Translations under genes and position numbers: made by a program
DNA from: Arcicella sp.
GTDB taxonomy: Bacteria > Bacteroidota > Bacteroidia > Cytophagales > Spirosomataceae
Direction: 5' to 3'
NCBI GenBank assembly: GCA_025354645.1
Contig: JANXML010000243.1
Location: 1-44,080, forward strand
DNA length: 44,080 nt
Part shown: piece after piece, positions 1 to 8,937 of the stretch
Layout of the letters: each line of letters opens with the position of its first letter
Position numbering within the stretch: position 1 is the first letter of the stretch
The notes under the pieces: generated by a model
The model's database searches: none
Seen by the model: only the letters and a program-made list of their open reading frames with translations
Told to the model about the DNA's origin: nothing

Positions 1-2
1 GA

Positions 3-107
3 AAATGTAAATGTTTTAGAATGGTTAAAGAAACCTATCGAAATCGTCTAAATCACATTGCACAAATTTGGCTAATAGTATGTGGACTCGTAAATCTTAA
101 TCTTTGA
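3..107 (+). pseudogene. Probable transposase C-terminal remnant, cut by window edge
   Basis: The frame starting at base 3 is open from the window edge to a TGA at 105-107 and encodes about 34 residues. The pattern FRMVKETYR followed by a hydrophobic stretch ending CGLVNL resembles the C-terminal helix of DDE transposases, which often end in an Arg-rich segment plus a CGL/Nxx motif. This is pattern memory, not a search result. A second frame (1-51) is also open to the edge, so the choice of frame is not certain. It may be the intact 3' end of a gene lying outside the window. No terminal inverted repeat was recognised downstream. Confidence 0.35.
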
Positions 108-623
108 AAAGTTATATGTTTTTTAGGAAAGAGGTCTAATAGGTATTGGATTTTTGGAATGCTGGAAATAGGTGGGGTAAATAAATTTCTAAAACTTGAC
201 CAATGAATAAAATATTTGTTATTAAAACATTTACTTTAGTCAGTTGTTCAATAGTTATACTATACTTTCTTGAAATACTGTAAAGTGTTTCCTTAGATTG
301 GACAGTGTAGTTAATGGTCTATTTTGTTATAATTTGAAGGCAATTTGAGGTTTTTTTGAGGTTAAAAATTAATTGATGGAAATAAAATAATTAACTTTTA
401 TTTAATTATTTTTTAAAAATTTAATTAAAAATTAATTATTTCTTGCCCCAAAAAAAATCTAAAAAATTCTGAATTACTAAATTTACCGAAAAGAATAAAA
501 AATAAATAAAAAAAATAATTATTTTATTTGTCTGTAAAGATTTAGCTAAGTAATCTTACACACTTGATTATCAGGAAGTTCAAAACTAATTTTTCAATTC
601 ACTATTATACCCATAGAAGAATA
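108..623. other. AT-rich gap without a recognisable gene
   Basis: No credible coding frame is seen on either strand. The stretch from about 360 to 540 is extremely AT-rich, with runs of A and T and TTAATTAA-like words. The following gene presumably starts transcription in this region, but no exact TAnnTTTG box lies at a convincing distance. Confidence 0.5.
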
Positions 624-1154
624 ATGAAAAAAATCGCCTTAGTTTTTGGTCTTTTTGTCCCAACTTTATTTTCTTGTGGCAAGCAAGACAAAGTTACTCA
701 TTTGAAGAATTATCATTCAGTAGAACAAACTGTAAAAGATAAAACTTCGGAAGATTCTCAGAAAAAGAAGTCGCATGTTCAACTGCGAAATGCAGGAATG
801 TCACAAATGGATTTTAATAAATTACAAAGAGTATTAGGGAAGATAGATATTGCTAAATATTCAATTGAAAGTAATACACAAATTGAGTTAATTGAAACCT
901 TGAATTATAATATTAATGTGAAAGGTTTTAACAAAATGATTGACGATTTTAATTTACTATACGCTTCTGATAATGAAGTGTTGATGCAAAATTATCAAAA
1001 TTATGCAGATGAAAATTGTAAGAAAATTTATGGTTGTGTAGGTACTGTTAATGATTCAAAATACGACTGGAAAATAATAAAGTTCTTACCAAATCCTGAA
1101 AGATGTACATTAGAACCTACTATTACGATGAGTAATGTAATGTTGTACAAGTAA
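624..1154 (+). CDS. Small lipoprotein of unknown function
   Basis: This encodes a 176-residue protein starting MKKIALVFGLFVPTLFSCGK. That is a lipoprotein signal with a lipobox ending LFSC, so the mature protein should be lipid-anchored at a membrane. The frame is open further upstream to 564, but the signal peptide begins exactly at the ATG at 624, so I chose this start. The mature part is Lys/Asn-rich at first. It then has a likely helical segment (QMDFNKLQRVLGKID) and three cysteines near the C-terminus (ENCKKIYGC and ERC) that could form disulfides. I do not recognise the family. It stands alone and is followed by a terminator. Confidence 0.75.
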   Translation: MKKIALVFGLFVPTLFSCGKQDKVTHLKNYHSVEQTVKDKTSEDSQKKKSHVQLRNAGMSQMDFNKLQRVLGKIDIAKYSIESNTQIELIETLNYNINVKGFNKMIDDFNLLYASDNEVLMQNYQNYADENCKKIYGCVGTVNDSKYDWKIIKFLPNPERCTLEPTITMSNVMLYK

Positions 1155-1220
1155 ACAATTAGGTATCAAAATATTTGAGCATTGTCTCAAAAAAATAAAC
1201 AAAGTAAGGATTATAATGAA

Positions 1221-1250
1221 AGAGCCTGCCGTTTGGTGGGCTTCTTTTTT
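1221..1250 (+). terminator. Rho-independent terminator after the small lipoprotein gene
   Basis: AGCCTGCC (1223-1230) and GGTGGGCT (1235-1242) pair through a GTTT loop with two G-T wobbles. They are followed by CTTTTTT-type T-rich sequence to 1250. It lies 70 bases after the stop at 1154. Confidence 0.65.
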
Positions 1251-1473
1251 GCCTATAACTTAAACTTTAATTTTTTTTGACGTTTATATCTTCTAAAAAT
1301 AAACATATTTTAATGAATGAAGAATACTTGCCTGTTTTATCTAACATTTTTAATTAAATCTAAATCACGGATGGGGTATTTCGTTTTAAGACTTTAAAGA
1401 TATTGTTCTGATAAAATAAGTGAAATAATTTTCAAAAATAGATAGACAATCCGCTAAATCAAATCACAATTAG

Positions 1474-1481
1474 TAGATTTG
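1474..1481 (+). promoter_or_regulatory. Candidate -7 element for the PIG-L deacetylase gene
   Basis: TAGATTTG matches the Bacteroidota -7 consensus TAnnTTTG exactly. It would place the RNA start near 1488, about 39 bases before the ATG at 1527. It overlaps the alternative upstream TTG codon at 1479, which argues against that start. No clear -33 TTTG is present. In AT-rich DNA this 8-mer also occurs by chance. Confidence 0.3.
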
Positions 1482-1526
1482 TGTAAGATTTCCATTTTCA
1501 TCAAAAACATATTAACCAATAATTAT

Positions 1527-4025
1527 ATGCTAAATTTAAAAGGGCGACTTTTAATGCTGTTGCTAACCACTTTCTGTTTCCACTCTTTTGTTTTTTCTCA
1601 ACCCATCAAACCCATGCCAACGGGTGAGATTTTATTGAATCTTAAAAAATTAAATGTTGTCGGTTCCGCACTTTACATGGCGGCACATCCCGACGATGAA
1701 AATACCATCATGCTTTCGTGGCTTGCGAAAGAAAGAAAAGTCAGAACCTCATATCTTTCTGTGACCCGAGGAGACGGTGGACAAAACTTGGTAGGTCCAG
1801 AATTATCCGATTTATTGGGATTGATCCGAACGCAAGAACTCTTGGCTGCTCGTGCCATTGATGGACCAGAACAATATTTTACGAGAGCTAATGATTTTGG
1901 ATTCTCGAAAAACACGGATGAAACCATGCAAATTTGGGGAAAGGAAGCGGTTTTGGGGGATGTTGTTTGGAGAATCAGAAATCTTCGTCCCGATGTGATT
2001 ATTTGTCGATTTCCCCCTGATTCTCGTGCGGGTCATGGCAATCACTCTGCATCGGCAGTTTTGGCGGAAGAGGCTTTCAAAATATCAGGAGACCCAACAA
2101 AATATCCTGAACAATTGAAATATGTGAAACCTTGGCAAGCCAAAAGAGTTGTTTGGAATACTTTTAATTTTGGCACGGTTGCTCAAACGCAAAAACCCGC
2201 AGAAAAAGATTGGATTCAAGTTGACATTGGCGTATTTAATCCATTATTAGGAAAATCCTATAATGAAATTGCCGCAGAAAGTCGCTCACAGCATAAATCA
2301 CAAGGTTTTGGTGTTCCTCGTGGGCGTGGTTCAAGACCTGAATATTTTGTTCATAAATTTGGGGATAAAGCGGATAAAGACGTTTTTGATGGAATTGATA
2401 TTACGTGGAATCGAGTGAAAGGGGGTGCAGCAATTGAATCAGTAATTAATGAAGCGATTAAAAACTTTAATCCTGATTCGCCTTCCACCATTGTACCAAA
2501 TTTAGTTAAAGCCTATAAAATGGTGATGACTTTGGAAGATGAATACTGGAAAACACAAAAGAAAAAAGAATTAGAAAATCTTATTATTGCGTGTTCTGGA
2601 CTATACTTTGAAGCAAATTCAAATGAATATGCGGCGGCTTCGGGAGAGAAAATTAATGTAACTACAACTCTAATTAAACGCTCTGATTTTCCGATAAGGC
2701 AAGATAAAATCCGTTTGATTGGATTAAGTAAAGATACAACGATGAAAACTGAATTAGGAAATAATGAATTACAACGAATCACCTTTCCAGTAGAAATTGC
2801 CATGGGACAACCATTTACTCAACCTTATTGGTTGGCGGAAAAGAAAATGAGCAAAGGAATGTATCGAGTTGATAATCAAGAATTAATTGGTTTACCTGAA
2901 AAACCAGCTGATTTACAAGCTGAATTTTCTTTTACGATTGATAATCAACCTTTTACATTTAATTCGCCAATAATTTTTAAATATACCGATGAGACTCGTG
3001 GAGAATTATATCGCACCTTTGAAATTCGTCCTGAGATTTCTGCCAATATTTCGGATAAAGTTTACGTTTTTGCAGATAATCAAACGAAAGATGTTGAAAT
3101 AACCTTAAAATCCGCAAAAGCCAATGTTTCAGGTTCAGTGAGTTTGGAATTGCCAAATGGCTGGAAATCGGTTCCTGCAAGTATTGATTTTAATTTGACA
3201 AATAAATATCAAGAACAAAAGGTAATTTTTAAAGTAACACCATCTTCAAAAGATTCGGAAGGGCAAATAAAGGTAGTCGCAAAAACTAACAATGGAACCT
3301 ATGAAAGAGGAATTCTTACGGTGGCTTATGATCACATTCCTCCGCAAACACTTTTCCCAATTTCGGAAGCAAAAGTGGTAAAATTGGATATTAAATTCAA
3401 AGGAAAAAACATTGGATACATTGCAGGGGCAGGGGATGAAGTTCCAGCCGCTTTGAAACAAATTGGGTATGCTGTGACCATGTTAACCGAAAAAGAATTT
3501 AATGAAGATTTGTCAAAATTTGATGCAATCGTGGTGGGTGTTCGAGCTTATAACACAGAAGAGCGATTAAAATTTTATCAAAAGAAATTGATGGAATATG
3601 TTGAGAAAGGGGGAAATATGATTGTTCAATATCAAGTAAATAATAATCTTCAAAAAATAGACGGAGGTATGGGACCATTTCCATTCAAAGTGTCAAGAGA
3701 AAGGGTAACCGTTGAAGAGGCAGAAATTCGTTTCCTTAAACCCGACAGTCCCCTATTGAATTTTCCAAACAAGATTACTAACAAAGATTTTGATAATTGG
3801 ATTCAAGAAAGAGGTTTGTATTTTGCCAATGAATGGGATGCCAAGTATGAAGCCATTTTATCTTCAAACGACCCAACTGAAAAGCCAATGGACGGTGGTT
3901 TATTATACACTAAATACGGAAAAGGAAATTATATTTTCACGGGTTACGCCTTTTTTAGACAATTACCTGCGGGTGTATCGGGTGCTTATCGTTTATTTGC
4001 CAATTTTATTTCTGTTGGTAAATAA
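1527..4025 (+). CDS. Secreted PIG-L family deacetylase with C-terminal GATase-like domain
   Basis: This encodes an 832-residue protein starting at the ATG at 1527, where a Sec signal peptide begins (MLNLKGRLLMLLLTTF, ending FVFSQ). A TTG 48 bases upstream is rejected because it adds a non-signal tail and overlaps a -7 box. Residues about 45-290 form the PIG-L/LmbE deacetylase fold, with the zinc motif AHPDDE at 53-58 followed by RGDGGQN and GHGNHSA. Family members deacetylate N-acetyl-glucosaminyl groups, but the substrate here is unknown. The middle is probably beta-sandwich. The last 200 residues (DAIVVGVRAYN, YVEKGGNMIVQY) resemble a ThuA/GATase-like domain, as in many large Bacteroidota PIG-L proteins. 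It is monocistronic, ending at a shared terminator. Confidence 0.88.
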   Translation: MLNLKGRLLMLLLTTFCFHSFVFSQPIKPMPTGEILLNLKKLNVVGSALYMAAHPDDENTIMLSWLAKERKVRTSYLSVTRGDGGQNLVGPELSDLLGLIRTQELLAARAIDGPEQYFTRANDFGFSKNTDETMQIWGKEAVLGDVVWRIRNLRPDVIICRFPPDSRAGHGNHSASAVLAEEAFKISGDPTKYPEQLKYVKPWQAKRVVWNTFNFGTVAQTQKPAEKDWIQVDIGVFNPLLGKSYNEIAAESRSQHKSQGFGVPRGRGSRPEYFVHKFGDKADKDVFDGIDITWNRVKGGAAIESVINEAIKNFNPDSPSTIVPNLVKAYKMVMTLEDEYWKTQKKKELENLIIACSGLYFEANSNEYAAASGEKINVTTTLIKRSDFPIRQDKIRLIGLSKDTTMKTELGNNELQRITFPVEIAMGQPFTQPYWLAEKKMSKGMYRVDNQELIGLPEKPADLQAEFSFTIDNQPFTFNSPIIFKYTDETRGELYRTFEIRPEISANISDKVYVFADNQTKDVEITLKSAKANVSGSVSLELPNGWKSVPASIDFNLTNKYQEQKVIFKVTPSSKDSEGQIKVVAKTNNGTYERGILTVAYDHIPPQTLFPISEAKVVKLDIKFKGKNIGYIAGAGDEVPAALKQIGYAVTMLTEKEFNEDLSKFDAIVVGVRAYNTEERLKFYQKKLMEYVEKGGNMIVQYQVNNNLQKIDGGMGPFPFKVSRERVTVEEAEIRFLKPDSPLLNFPNKITNKDFDNWIQERGLYFANEWDAKYEAILSSNDPTEKPMDGGLLYTKYGKGNYIFTGYAFFRQLPAGVSGAYRLFANFISVGK

Positions 4026-4034
4026 ATTATTGAT

Positions 4035-4086
4035 AAAACACAGAAAAGCCCCTCAACTAAATAATTGAAGGGCTTTTCTGTGTTTT
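4035..4086. terminator. Bidirectional terminator between the PIG-L gene and topA
   Basis: A long near-perfect hairpin: AAAACACAGAAAAGCCC (4035-4051) pairs with GGGCTTTTCTGTGTTTT (ending near 4085), with a short extra TTGA/TCAA pairing inside. A-runs and T-runs flank both sides, so it can serve both convergent genes. Confidence 0.88.
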
Positions 4087-4148
4087 TTAATTCAAATATT
4101 AAATGATTTCTACATGATTTTACTGAAACATTAAACATTAAATTTCAA

Positions 4149-6644
4149 CTATTTCTTCCGACCTTTCGTTGCAGGAGCAGGAGCTTCCTCACCTAATCGA
4201 ATACAATCTTCCAAGGTCAAATCAGCGGGAACCATATCTTTCGGAATTTTCACATTGCGTTTTCCAATCTGAATATAAGGTCCATACATGCCGTTCAACA
4301 CCTTAATCGTTTCATTTTCTGGAAATTCCTTTAAAAATTTATTTGCCTCCGCATCACGTTTCTTTTTAATAATTTCTACTGCACGATCGAATGTAATGGT
4401 TTCCAAATTGTCGGCACGACCCAATGAATAAAACTTGCTTGCGTGTTTTACATATGGACCGAATCTGCCTTTCCCAGAACTGATTGGTTCATCTTCAAAT
4501 ATTCCAATGGCACTTCCAATATCAGCCTGTCGTTTTTCTAATAAAAGTTGAATGGCTCTTCCTTCGGTAATGGTGAATGGATCTTCTTCTCTTGGTAAAC
4601 TCGTAAATTTATCGTCGTGTTTAATGTAAGGACCGATTTTACCAGCTCCTATCACAATTGGTTTATCCTCATAAAAACCAACCTCACGAGGTAATTTTGG
4701 TAATTCCATCAAAGCCAAAGCATCTTCCAAAGTGATAGTTGTAATTAATTGGTCTTTCTTTAAATTGAAAAACAAAGGCTTTTCTTCATCTTTCGTTTTT
4801 TGTTCTCCTAATTGCACAAAAGGTCCAAATTTACCTAATCTGGCAGAAATCATTTTACCAGTTTTTGGATCAATTCCAATCTCACGAGATGAACCAACGG
4901 TGTTTCTGTCAATTCCCTTACTATCCTCAATGGTCTGATGAAATCCTTTGTAGAAGTTCCCAATCATTTGTGACCACTCAATTTTTCCTTTGGCAATGTC
5001 ATCAAACTCATCTTCTACATCGGCAGTGAATTTAAAATCAACAACATCAGTGAAATTATCAACCAAAAAATCATTGACTACCATTCCTACTGATGTTGGA
5101 AAAAGTTTTGATTTCTCAGTTCCAAATGTTTCTTTACCGACTTTCTCAGTAATTTTATTATTTTTCAGAATCATTTCTCTAAAAGAACGTTCTTTACCTT
5201 CTCTGTCTTCTTTAACCACATATTCACGCTTGATAATGGTTGAAATCGTAGGTGCATACGTGGAAGGACGACCTATCCCTTTTTCTTCTAATGCTTTCAC
5301 CAAACTTGCCTCAGTGTAGCGTGCAGGGGGACGAGAGAATCTTTCAGTACCTTTCAAAACGTCTAAATCTAAAATTTGCCCAATGGTGAGTGGAGGGAGC
5401 ATTTTTGAGTTTTCTTCGTCTTCCTCATCATCTTTTCCTTCCAAATATACCTTCAAAAAACCGTCAAATTTAATAACTTCGCCTTGTGCAATTAAATCTT
5501 CAGTTGTGGTTGAAATACTGACCGTTGCTGTAGTTCTTTCTAATTGTGCATCCGCCATTTGAGATGCAATTGCTCTCTTCCAAATCAAATCATAAAGTCG
5601 TTTTTCACGTGGGTCCGAACCCGCTTCGCTTACAGAAAAATCCGTTGGTCGAATGGCTTCGTGAGCTTCCTGTGCATTTTCATCTTTGGTTTTAAACTGC
5701 CTATTAAAAACATATTTGTCGCCGTAGGCACTTTTAATGGCTGCGGTTGCATTTTCAATGGCATCTTCTGATAAACTGGTTGAATCCGTTCGCATATAAG
5801 ATATTTTACCAGCTTCGTATAATTTCTGAGCGTAAGACATCGTGGAGGCAACTGCATATCCTAATTTACGAGAAGCCTCTTGTTGTAACGTTGAGGTCGT
5901 AAAAGGTGGAGCGGGAGTCTTTTTTGCAGGTTTGGTTTCTAAGTTTTTAATTTTAAATTCCGCTCCAATACATTTCTCTAAAAATGCTCTTGCTTGAGCT
6001 TCCGTCTCAAAATTTTTGGGTAATTCTGCTTGCAATACTTTACCACCCGCAAGATTGAATAAAGCCACGATTTTGAAAGAAGATTTAGAGTCAAATCCTT
6101 GAATCTCACGTTCACGCTCAACAATAATTCTCACAGCAACTGATTGAACACGTCCAGCAGAAAGCCCTTTTTTCACTTTTGACCACAATACTGGCGATAA
6201 TTCAAATCCAATTAAACGATCAAGAACACGGCGTGCTTGCTGAGCATCCACTAAATCTTGGTCAATTGTTCTTGGACTCAAAATTGCATTCTGAATCGCT
6301 TTTTTAGTAATTTCTCTAAATACAATTCTTTTAGTATTATCAGCCAAACCCAAAGCTTCTTTCAGATGCCAAGAAATAGCTTCTCCTTCACGGTCATCAT
6401 CGGTTGCTAACCAGACTTCGTCGGAAGTTTTAACTAATGCTTTAAGTTCGTTTACAACTTTTATTTTCTCTGGTGAGATGATATAGGTAGGCTTAAAACC
6501 ATTTTTTACATCAATGGCATCGTTTTCTTTGGGCAAATCACGCACGTGTCCGAACGAGGAACGCACGGTGAAATCCTTTCCTAAATATCCCTCAATGGTC
6601 TTTGCCTTGGCTGGGGATTCTACTATAACTAAGTTTTTCGACAT
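4149..6644 (-). CDS. topA: DNA topoisomerase I (type IA)
   Basis: This encodes an 831-residue type IA topoisomerase that relaxes negative supercoils. The Toprim domain is at the N-terminus (LVIVESPAKAKTIEGYLG) with acidic metal ligands in DDDREGE at 82-88. The catalytic tyrosine is Y283 in ISYMRTDST. The C-terminus holds several glycine-rich repeats of the form GKFGPFVQLG / GKIGPYIKHD / GRFGPYVKHA / GMYGPYIQIG (Topo_C-type repeats). It has no four-cysteine zinc fingers like those in Escherichia coli TopA. A basic Lys/Arg tail ends the protein. The start is the only Met giving the conserved N-terminus. The gene is convergent with the PIG-L gene and divergent from the DUF6155 gene. Confidence 0.97.
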   Translation of the reverse strand: MSKNLVIVESPAKAKTIEGYLGKDFTVRSSFGHVRDLPKENDAIDVKNGFKPTYIISPEKIKVVNELKALVKTSDEVWLATDDDREGEAISWHLKEALGLADNTKRIVFREITKKAIQNAILSPRTIDQDLVDAQQARRVLDRLIGFELSPVLWSKVKKGLSAGRVQSVAVRIIVEREREIQGFDSKSSFKIVALFNLAGGKVLQAELPKNFETEAQARAFLEKCIGAEFKIKNLETKPAKKTPAPPFTTSTLQQEASRKLGYAVASTMSYAQKLYEAGKISYMRTDSTSLSEDAIENATAAIKSAYGDKYVFNRQFKTKDENAQEAHEAIRPTDFSVSEAGSDPREKRLYDLIWKRAIASQMADAQLERTTATVSISTTTEDLIAQGEVIKFDGFLKVYLEGKDDEEDEENSKMLPPLTIGQILDLDVLKGTERFSRPPARYTEASLVKALEEKGIGRPSTYAPTISTIIKREYVVKEDREGKERSFREMILKNNKITEKVGKETFGTEKSKLFPTSVGMVVNDFLVDNFTDVVDFKFTADVEDEFDDIAKGKIEWSQMIGNFYKGFHQTIEDSKGIDRNTVGSSREIGIDPKTGKMISARLGKFGPFVQLGEQKTKDEEKPLFFNLKKDQLITTITLEDALALMELPKLPREVGFYEDKPIVIGAGKIGPYIKHDDKFTSLPREEDPFTITEGRAIQLLLEKRQADIGSAIGIFEDEPISSGKGRFGPYVKHASKFYSLGRADNLETITFDRAVEIIKKKRDAEANKFLKEFPENETIKVLNGMYGPYIQIGKRNVKIPKDMVPADLTLEDCIRLGEEAPAPATKGRKK

Positions 6645-6658
6645 ATCTTATTTTAAAG

Positions 6659-6687
6659 GTAACGAACGTTACATTTCGCCAAATATA
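6659..6687 (-). promoter_or_regulatory. Candidate topA promoter with palindrome at the start site
   Basis: On the minus strand TATATTTG (6680-6687) is an exact TAnnTTTG -7 box, predicting an RNA start near 6673. Directly there lies a perfect inverted repeat, GTAACG (6659-6664), AA, CGTTAC (6667-6672), 15 bases before the ATG. It could be an operator or a small leader hairpin. No -33 TTTG is clear. Confidence 0.35.
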
Positions 6688-6769
6688 GAAAATGATTTGA
6701 TAAAAATAGAATCTAATCAATTGTTTTAACTCAAAATTTACGCCATAAGTTTATTTTTGGATTGATTTG

Positions 6770-6802
6770 TTTGTGTTAATGACTTGATAATTAGTTAATT
6801 TG
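6770..6802 (+). promoter_or_regulatory. Candidate promoter of the DUF6155-mqo operon
   Basis: TTTG at 6770-6773, a 21-base spacer and TTAATTTG at 6795-6802 (one mismatch to TAnnTTTG) fit the Bacteroidota promoter layout. The predicted RNA start near 6809 is about 16 bases before the ATG at 6825. Confidence 0.35.
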
Positions 6803-6824
6803 CGTACAGTAAAACATAATAAAA

Positions 6825-7364
6825 ATGGCAAAATCAAAAATATCAGACCTCAAAAAAATCCTTGATGAAATGTCAGAGGATGAATTGAAACAGGAAATTC
6901 TAAAACTATACAATAAGCTCCCACAAGTCAAAGATTTTTATAATCAAGACTTAATGACTGAAGAGGAACGGCAAGTTGTTTTGAAAGAATTTAAAAATAA
7001 AGTTCATAAACAATTTTGGACTTCGGGTGGCAATCCAAAAGGAATGGTGAATAACACGACAATAAAAGGAATCATTGCTGATTATGAAAAAATCGCTTTA
7101 TTTCCTTATGATGTGGTGGATTTATTAATTTATCGAGTGGAAGTAGCTACTGACCTTGCCGAACAATTTGGTGGAATGCCAGAATCAAATTATAATGCTT
7201 CAATCACAGCTTTTAAAAAAGTGATGAAATTGATAAGAGACAATAATCTGATGTCACATTTTGAAGACAGAATTAAGAAAATGTTGAAAGCAAATAACTT
7301 AGATTATTGGTATATTGAGCAATTGGAATGGTTGTTTGAGGGTGAAGAAGAGGAATTGGAGTAA
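6825..7364 (+). CDS. DUF6155 family protein
   Basis: This encodes a 179-residue soluble, highly charged protein. The N-terminus (SKISDLKKILDEMSEDELKQEILKLYNKLPQVKDFY) and overall length match the DUF6155 family of Bacteroidota proteins, for which I know no function. There is no signal peptide or membrane segment. It looks almost wholly helical and ends in an acidic tail (EGEEEELE). mqo begins 21 bases downstream on the same strand, so the two are probably co-transcribed. Nothing in the sequence ties it to malate oxidation. The family name is recalled from the N-terminal pattern. Confidence 0.75.
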   Translation: MAKSKISDLKKILDEMSEDELKQEILKLYNKLPQVKDFYNQDLMTEEERQVVLKEFKNKVHKQFWTSGGNPKGMVNNTTIKGIIADYEKIALFPYDVVDLLIYRVEVATDLAEQFGGMPESNYNASITAFKKVMKLIRDNNLMSHFEDRIKKMLKANNLDYWYIEQLEWLFEGEEEELE

Positions 7365-7385
7365 ACGAATCTAAATTTAAAAATA

Positions 7386-8882
7386 ATGAATGTTGTTAAT
7401 AAAAACACCTCTACGGACTGCGATGTAATCTTAATTGGAGCAGGAATCATGTCTGCAACGCTCGGCGTTATGCTCAAAGAACTAAATCCAGACATCAGAA
7501 TTGATATTTATGAACGCCTCGACCGCATTGCAGGTGAAAGCACCGATGCTTGGAATAATGCAGGAACGGGACATTCTGCCTTGTGTGAACTCAATTATAC
7601 ACCTCTTGAAGAGGATGGAACAGTTGATATTTCTAAAGCCGTCAAAATCATTGAATCTTTTGAAATTTCGAAACAATTTTGGGCTTATTTAGTCGGACAC
7701 GGTTATTTTGGTTCACCCCAAGATTTTATTAATCAAGTTCCTCACATGAGTTTTGTTGAAGGGCAAGAAGATGTTGATTACCTAAGAAAACGATTCGAAG
7801 CATTACAAAAATGTCATTTGTTTGAAGGAATGGAATTTTCAACTGATTTTGAGAAGATTAAATCTTGGATTCCATTAATGATGGAAGGTAGAAATTTGGA
7901 CGAACCGATTGCCGTTACCCACACAAATCATGGAACTGATTTGAATTTTGGGACACTTACTCGAAGCCTTTGTGGGCATTTGAAAGATAAATTTGAGGTA
8001 GAAGTTTTCTTGAATCATGAAATAGAAACCCTTGACCAACAAGAAGACAAGACCTGGAAATTGAAAGTGGAAAACAAAATTACGGGCGATGAACGATACG
8101 TCACTTCTCAATTTGTTTTTATTGGAGCGGGTGGAGGTTCATTACGATTAATTGAAAAATCGGACATTCCAGAAGCCGATGGATACGGAGGTTTTCCTGT
8201 AAGTGGGCAGTGGTTGGTGTGTAAGAATGAGCAAATAATTGCCCAGCATGGGGCAAAAGTATATGGAAAAGCCAAAGTTGGAACGCCGCCAATGTCAGTT
8301 CCACATTTGGATTCTCGGATGATTAATGGAAAAAAAGAATTGCTTTTTGGACCTTTTGCGGGTTTTTCAACAAAGTTTTTGAAGGAAGGTTCATTTTTAG
8401 ATTTACCCGCTTCAATTTCATTTGATAATATACTTCCGATGTTGAATGTTGGGATTCATAATTTGGCTTTAACAAAATATCTTATTCAACAAGTAATGCT
8501 TACTTTGGAAGAAAAAGTGGATGTTTTGCGTGAATTTATTCCAACTGCTAAAGATGAAGATTGGGAACTTGCAGTTGCTGGGCAACGGGTTCAAGTAATC
8601 CGTAAAGATGAAAAGGAGGGAGGCGTTTTGGAATTTGGCACTGAAGTAGTAACCGCAAAAGATGGAACTATTGCTGCCTTATTAGGTGCATCGCCTGGGG
8701 CTTCAACTTCAGTTGTTGTGATGTTGGAAGTAATGGAAGAATGTTTCCCAGAATTGATGCAATCGAAAGAATGGAAAGAAAAATTATCAGAAATGATACC
8801 TTCTTACGGTAAATCTTTAAAGGATGATGAGGAATTAACTAAGCAGATTAGAGAATTTACTTTTGAGGTTTTGGGAGCGTAG
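7386..8882 (+). CDS. mqo: Malate:quinone oxidoreductase
   Basis: This encodes a 498-residue FAD enzyme that oxidises malate to oxaloacetate and passes electrons to the quinone pool. It acts as a peripheral membrane step of the TCA cycle. The dinucleotide-binding motif is at the N-terminus (DVILIGAGIMSATLGVML). It is followed by the family-typical ERLDRIAGESTDAWNNAGTG and SALCELNYTP. FIGAGGGSLRL and the C-terminal LLGASPGASTSV are also characteristic of Mqo. Length matches the family. It follows the DUF6155 gene by 21 bases, probably in one transcript, and is followed by a hairpin shared with the next, convergent gene. Confidence 0.97.
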   Translation: MNVVNKNTSTDCDVILIGAGIMSATLGVMLKELNPDIRIDIYERLDRIAGESTDAWNNAGTGHSALCELNYTPLEEDGTVDISKAVKIIESFEISKQFWAYLVGHGYFGSPQDFINQVPHMSFVEGQEDVDYLRKRFEALQKCHLFEGMEFSTDFEKIKSWIPLMMEGRNLDEPIAVTHTNHGTDLNFGTLTRSLCGHLKDKFEVEVFLNHEIETLDQQEDKTWKLKVENKITGDERYVTSQFVFIGAGGGSLRLIEKSDIPEADGYGGFPVSGQWLVCKNEQIIAQHGAKVYGKAKVGTPPMSVPHLDSRMINGKKELLFGPFAGFSTKFLKEGSFLDLPASISFDNILPMLNVGIHNLALTKYLIQQVMLTLEEKVDVLREFIPTAKDEDWELAVAGQRVQVIRKDEKEGGVLEFGTEVVTAKDGTIAALLGASPGASTSVVVMLEVMEECFPELMQSKEWKEKLSEMIPSYGKSLKDDEELTKQIREFTFEVLGA

Positions 8883-8891
8883 ATAAAACCA

Positions 8892-8925
8892 AAAACAGCA
8901 TCTAAATTAATTTAGAGGCTGTTTT
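8892..8925. terminator. Terminator between mqo and the J-KTSC gene
   Basis: AAAACAGC (8892-8899) pairs with GCTGTTTT (8918-8925), with an inner TCTAAATT/AATTTAGA stem (8901-8916). The T-run is better on the minus strand, so it fits the gene ending at 8938 best but can also serve mqo. Confidence 0.75.
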
Positions 8926-8937
8926 ATCAATCAATCC

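Noticed and set aside
1479-1526. Upstream TTG start extending the PIG-L gene by 16 codons
   Set aside because: The extension does not look like a signal peptide, and its start overlaps an exact -7 box. The ATG at 1527 begins a clean Sec signal.
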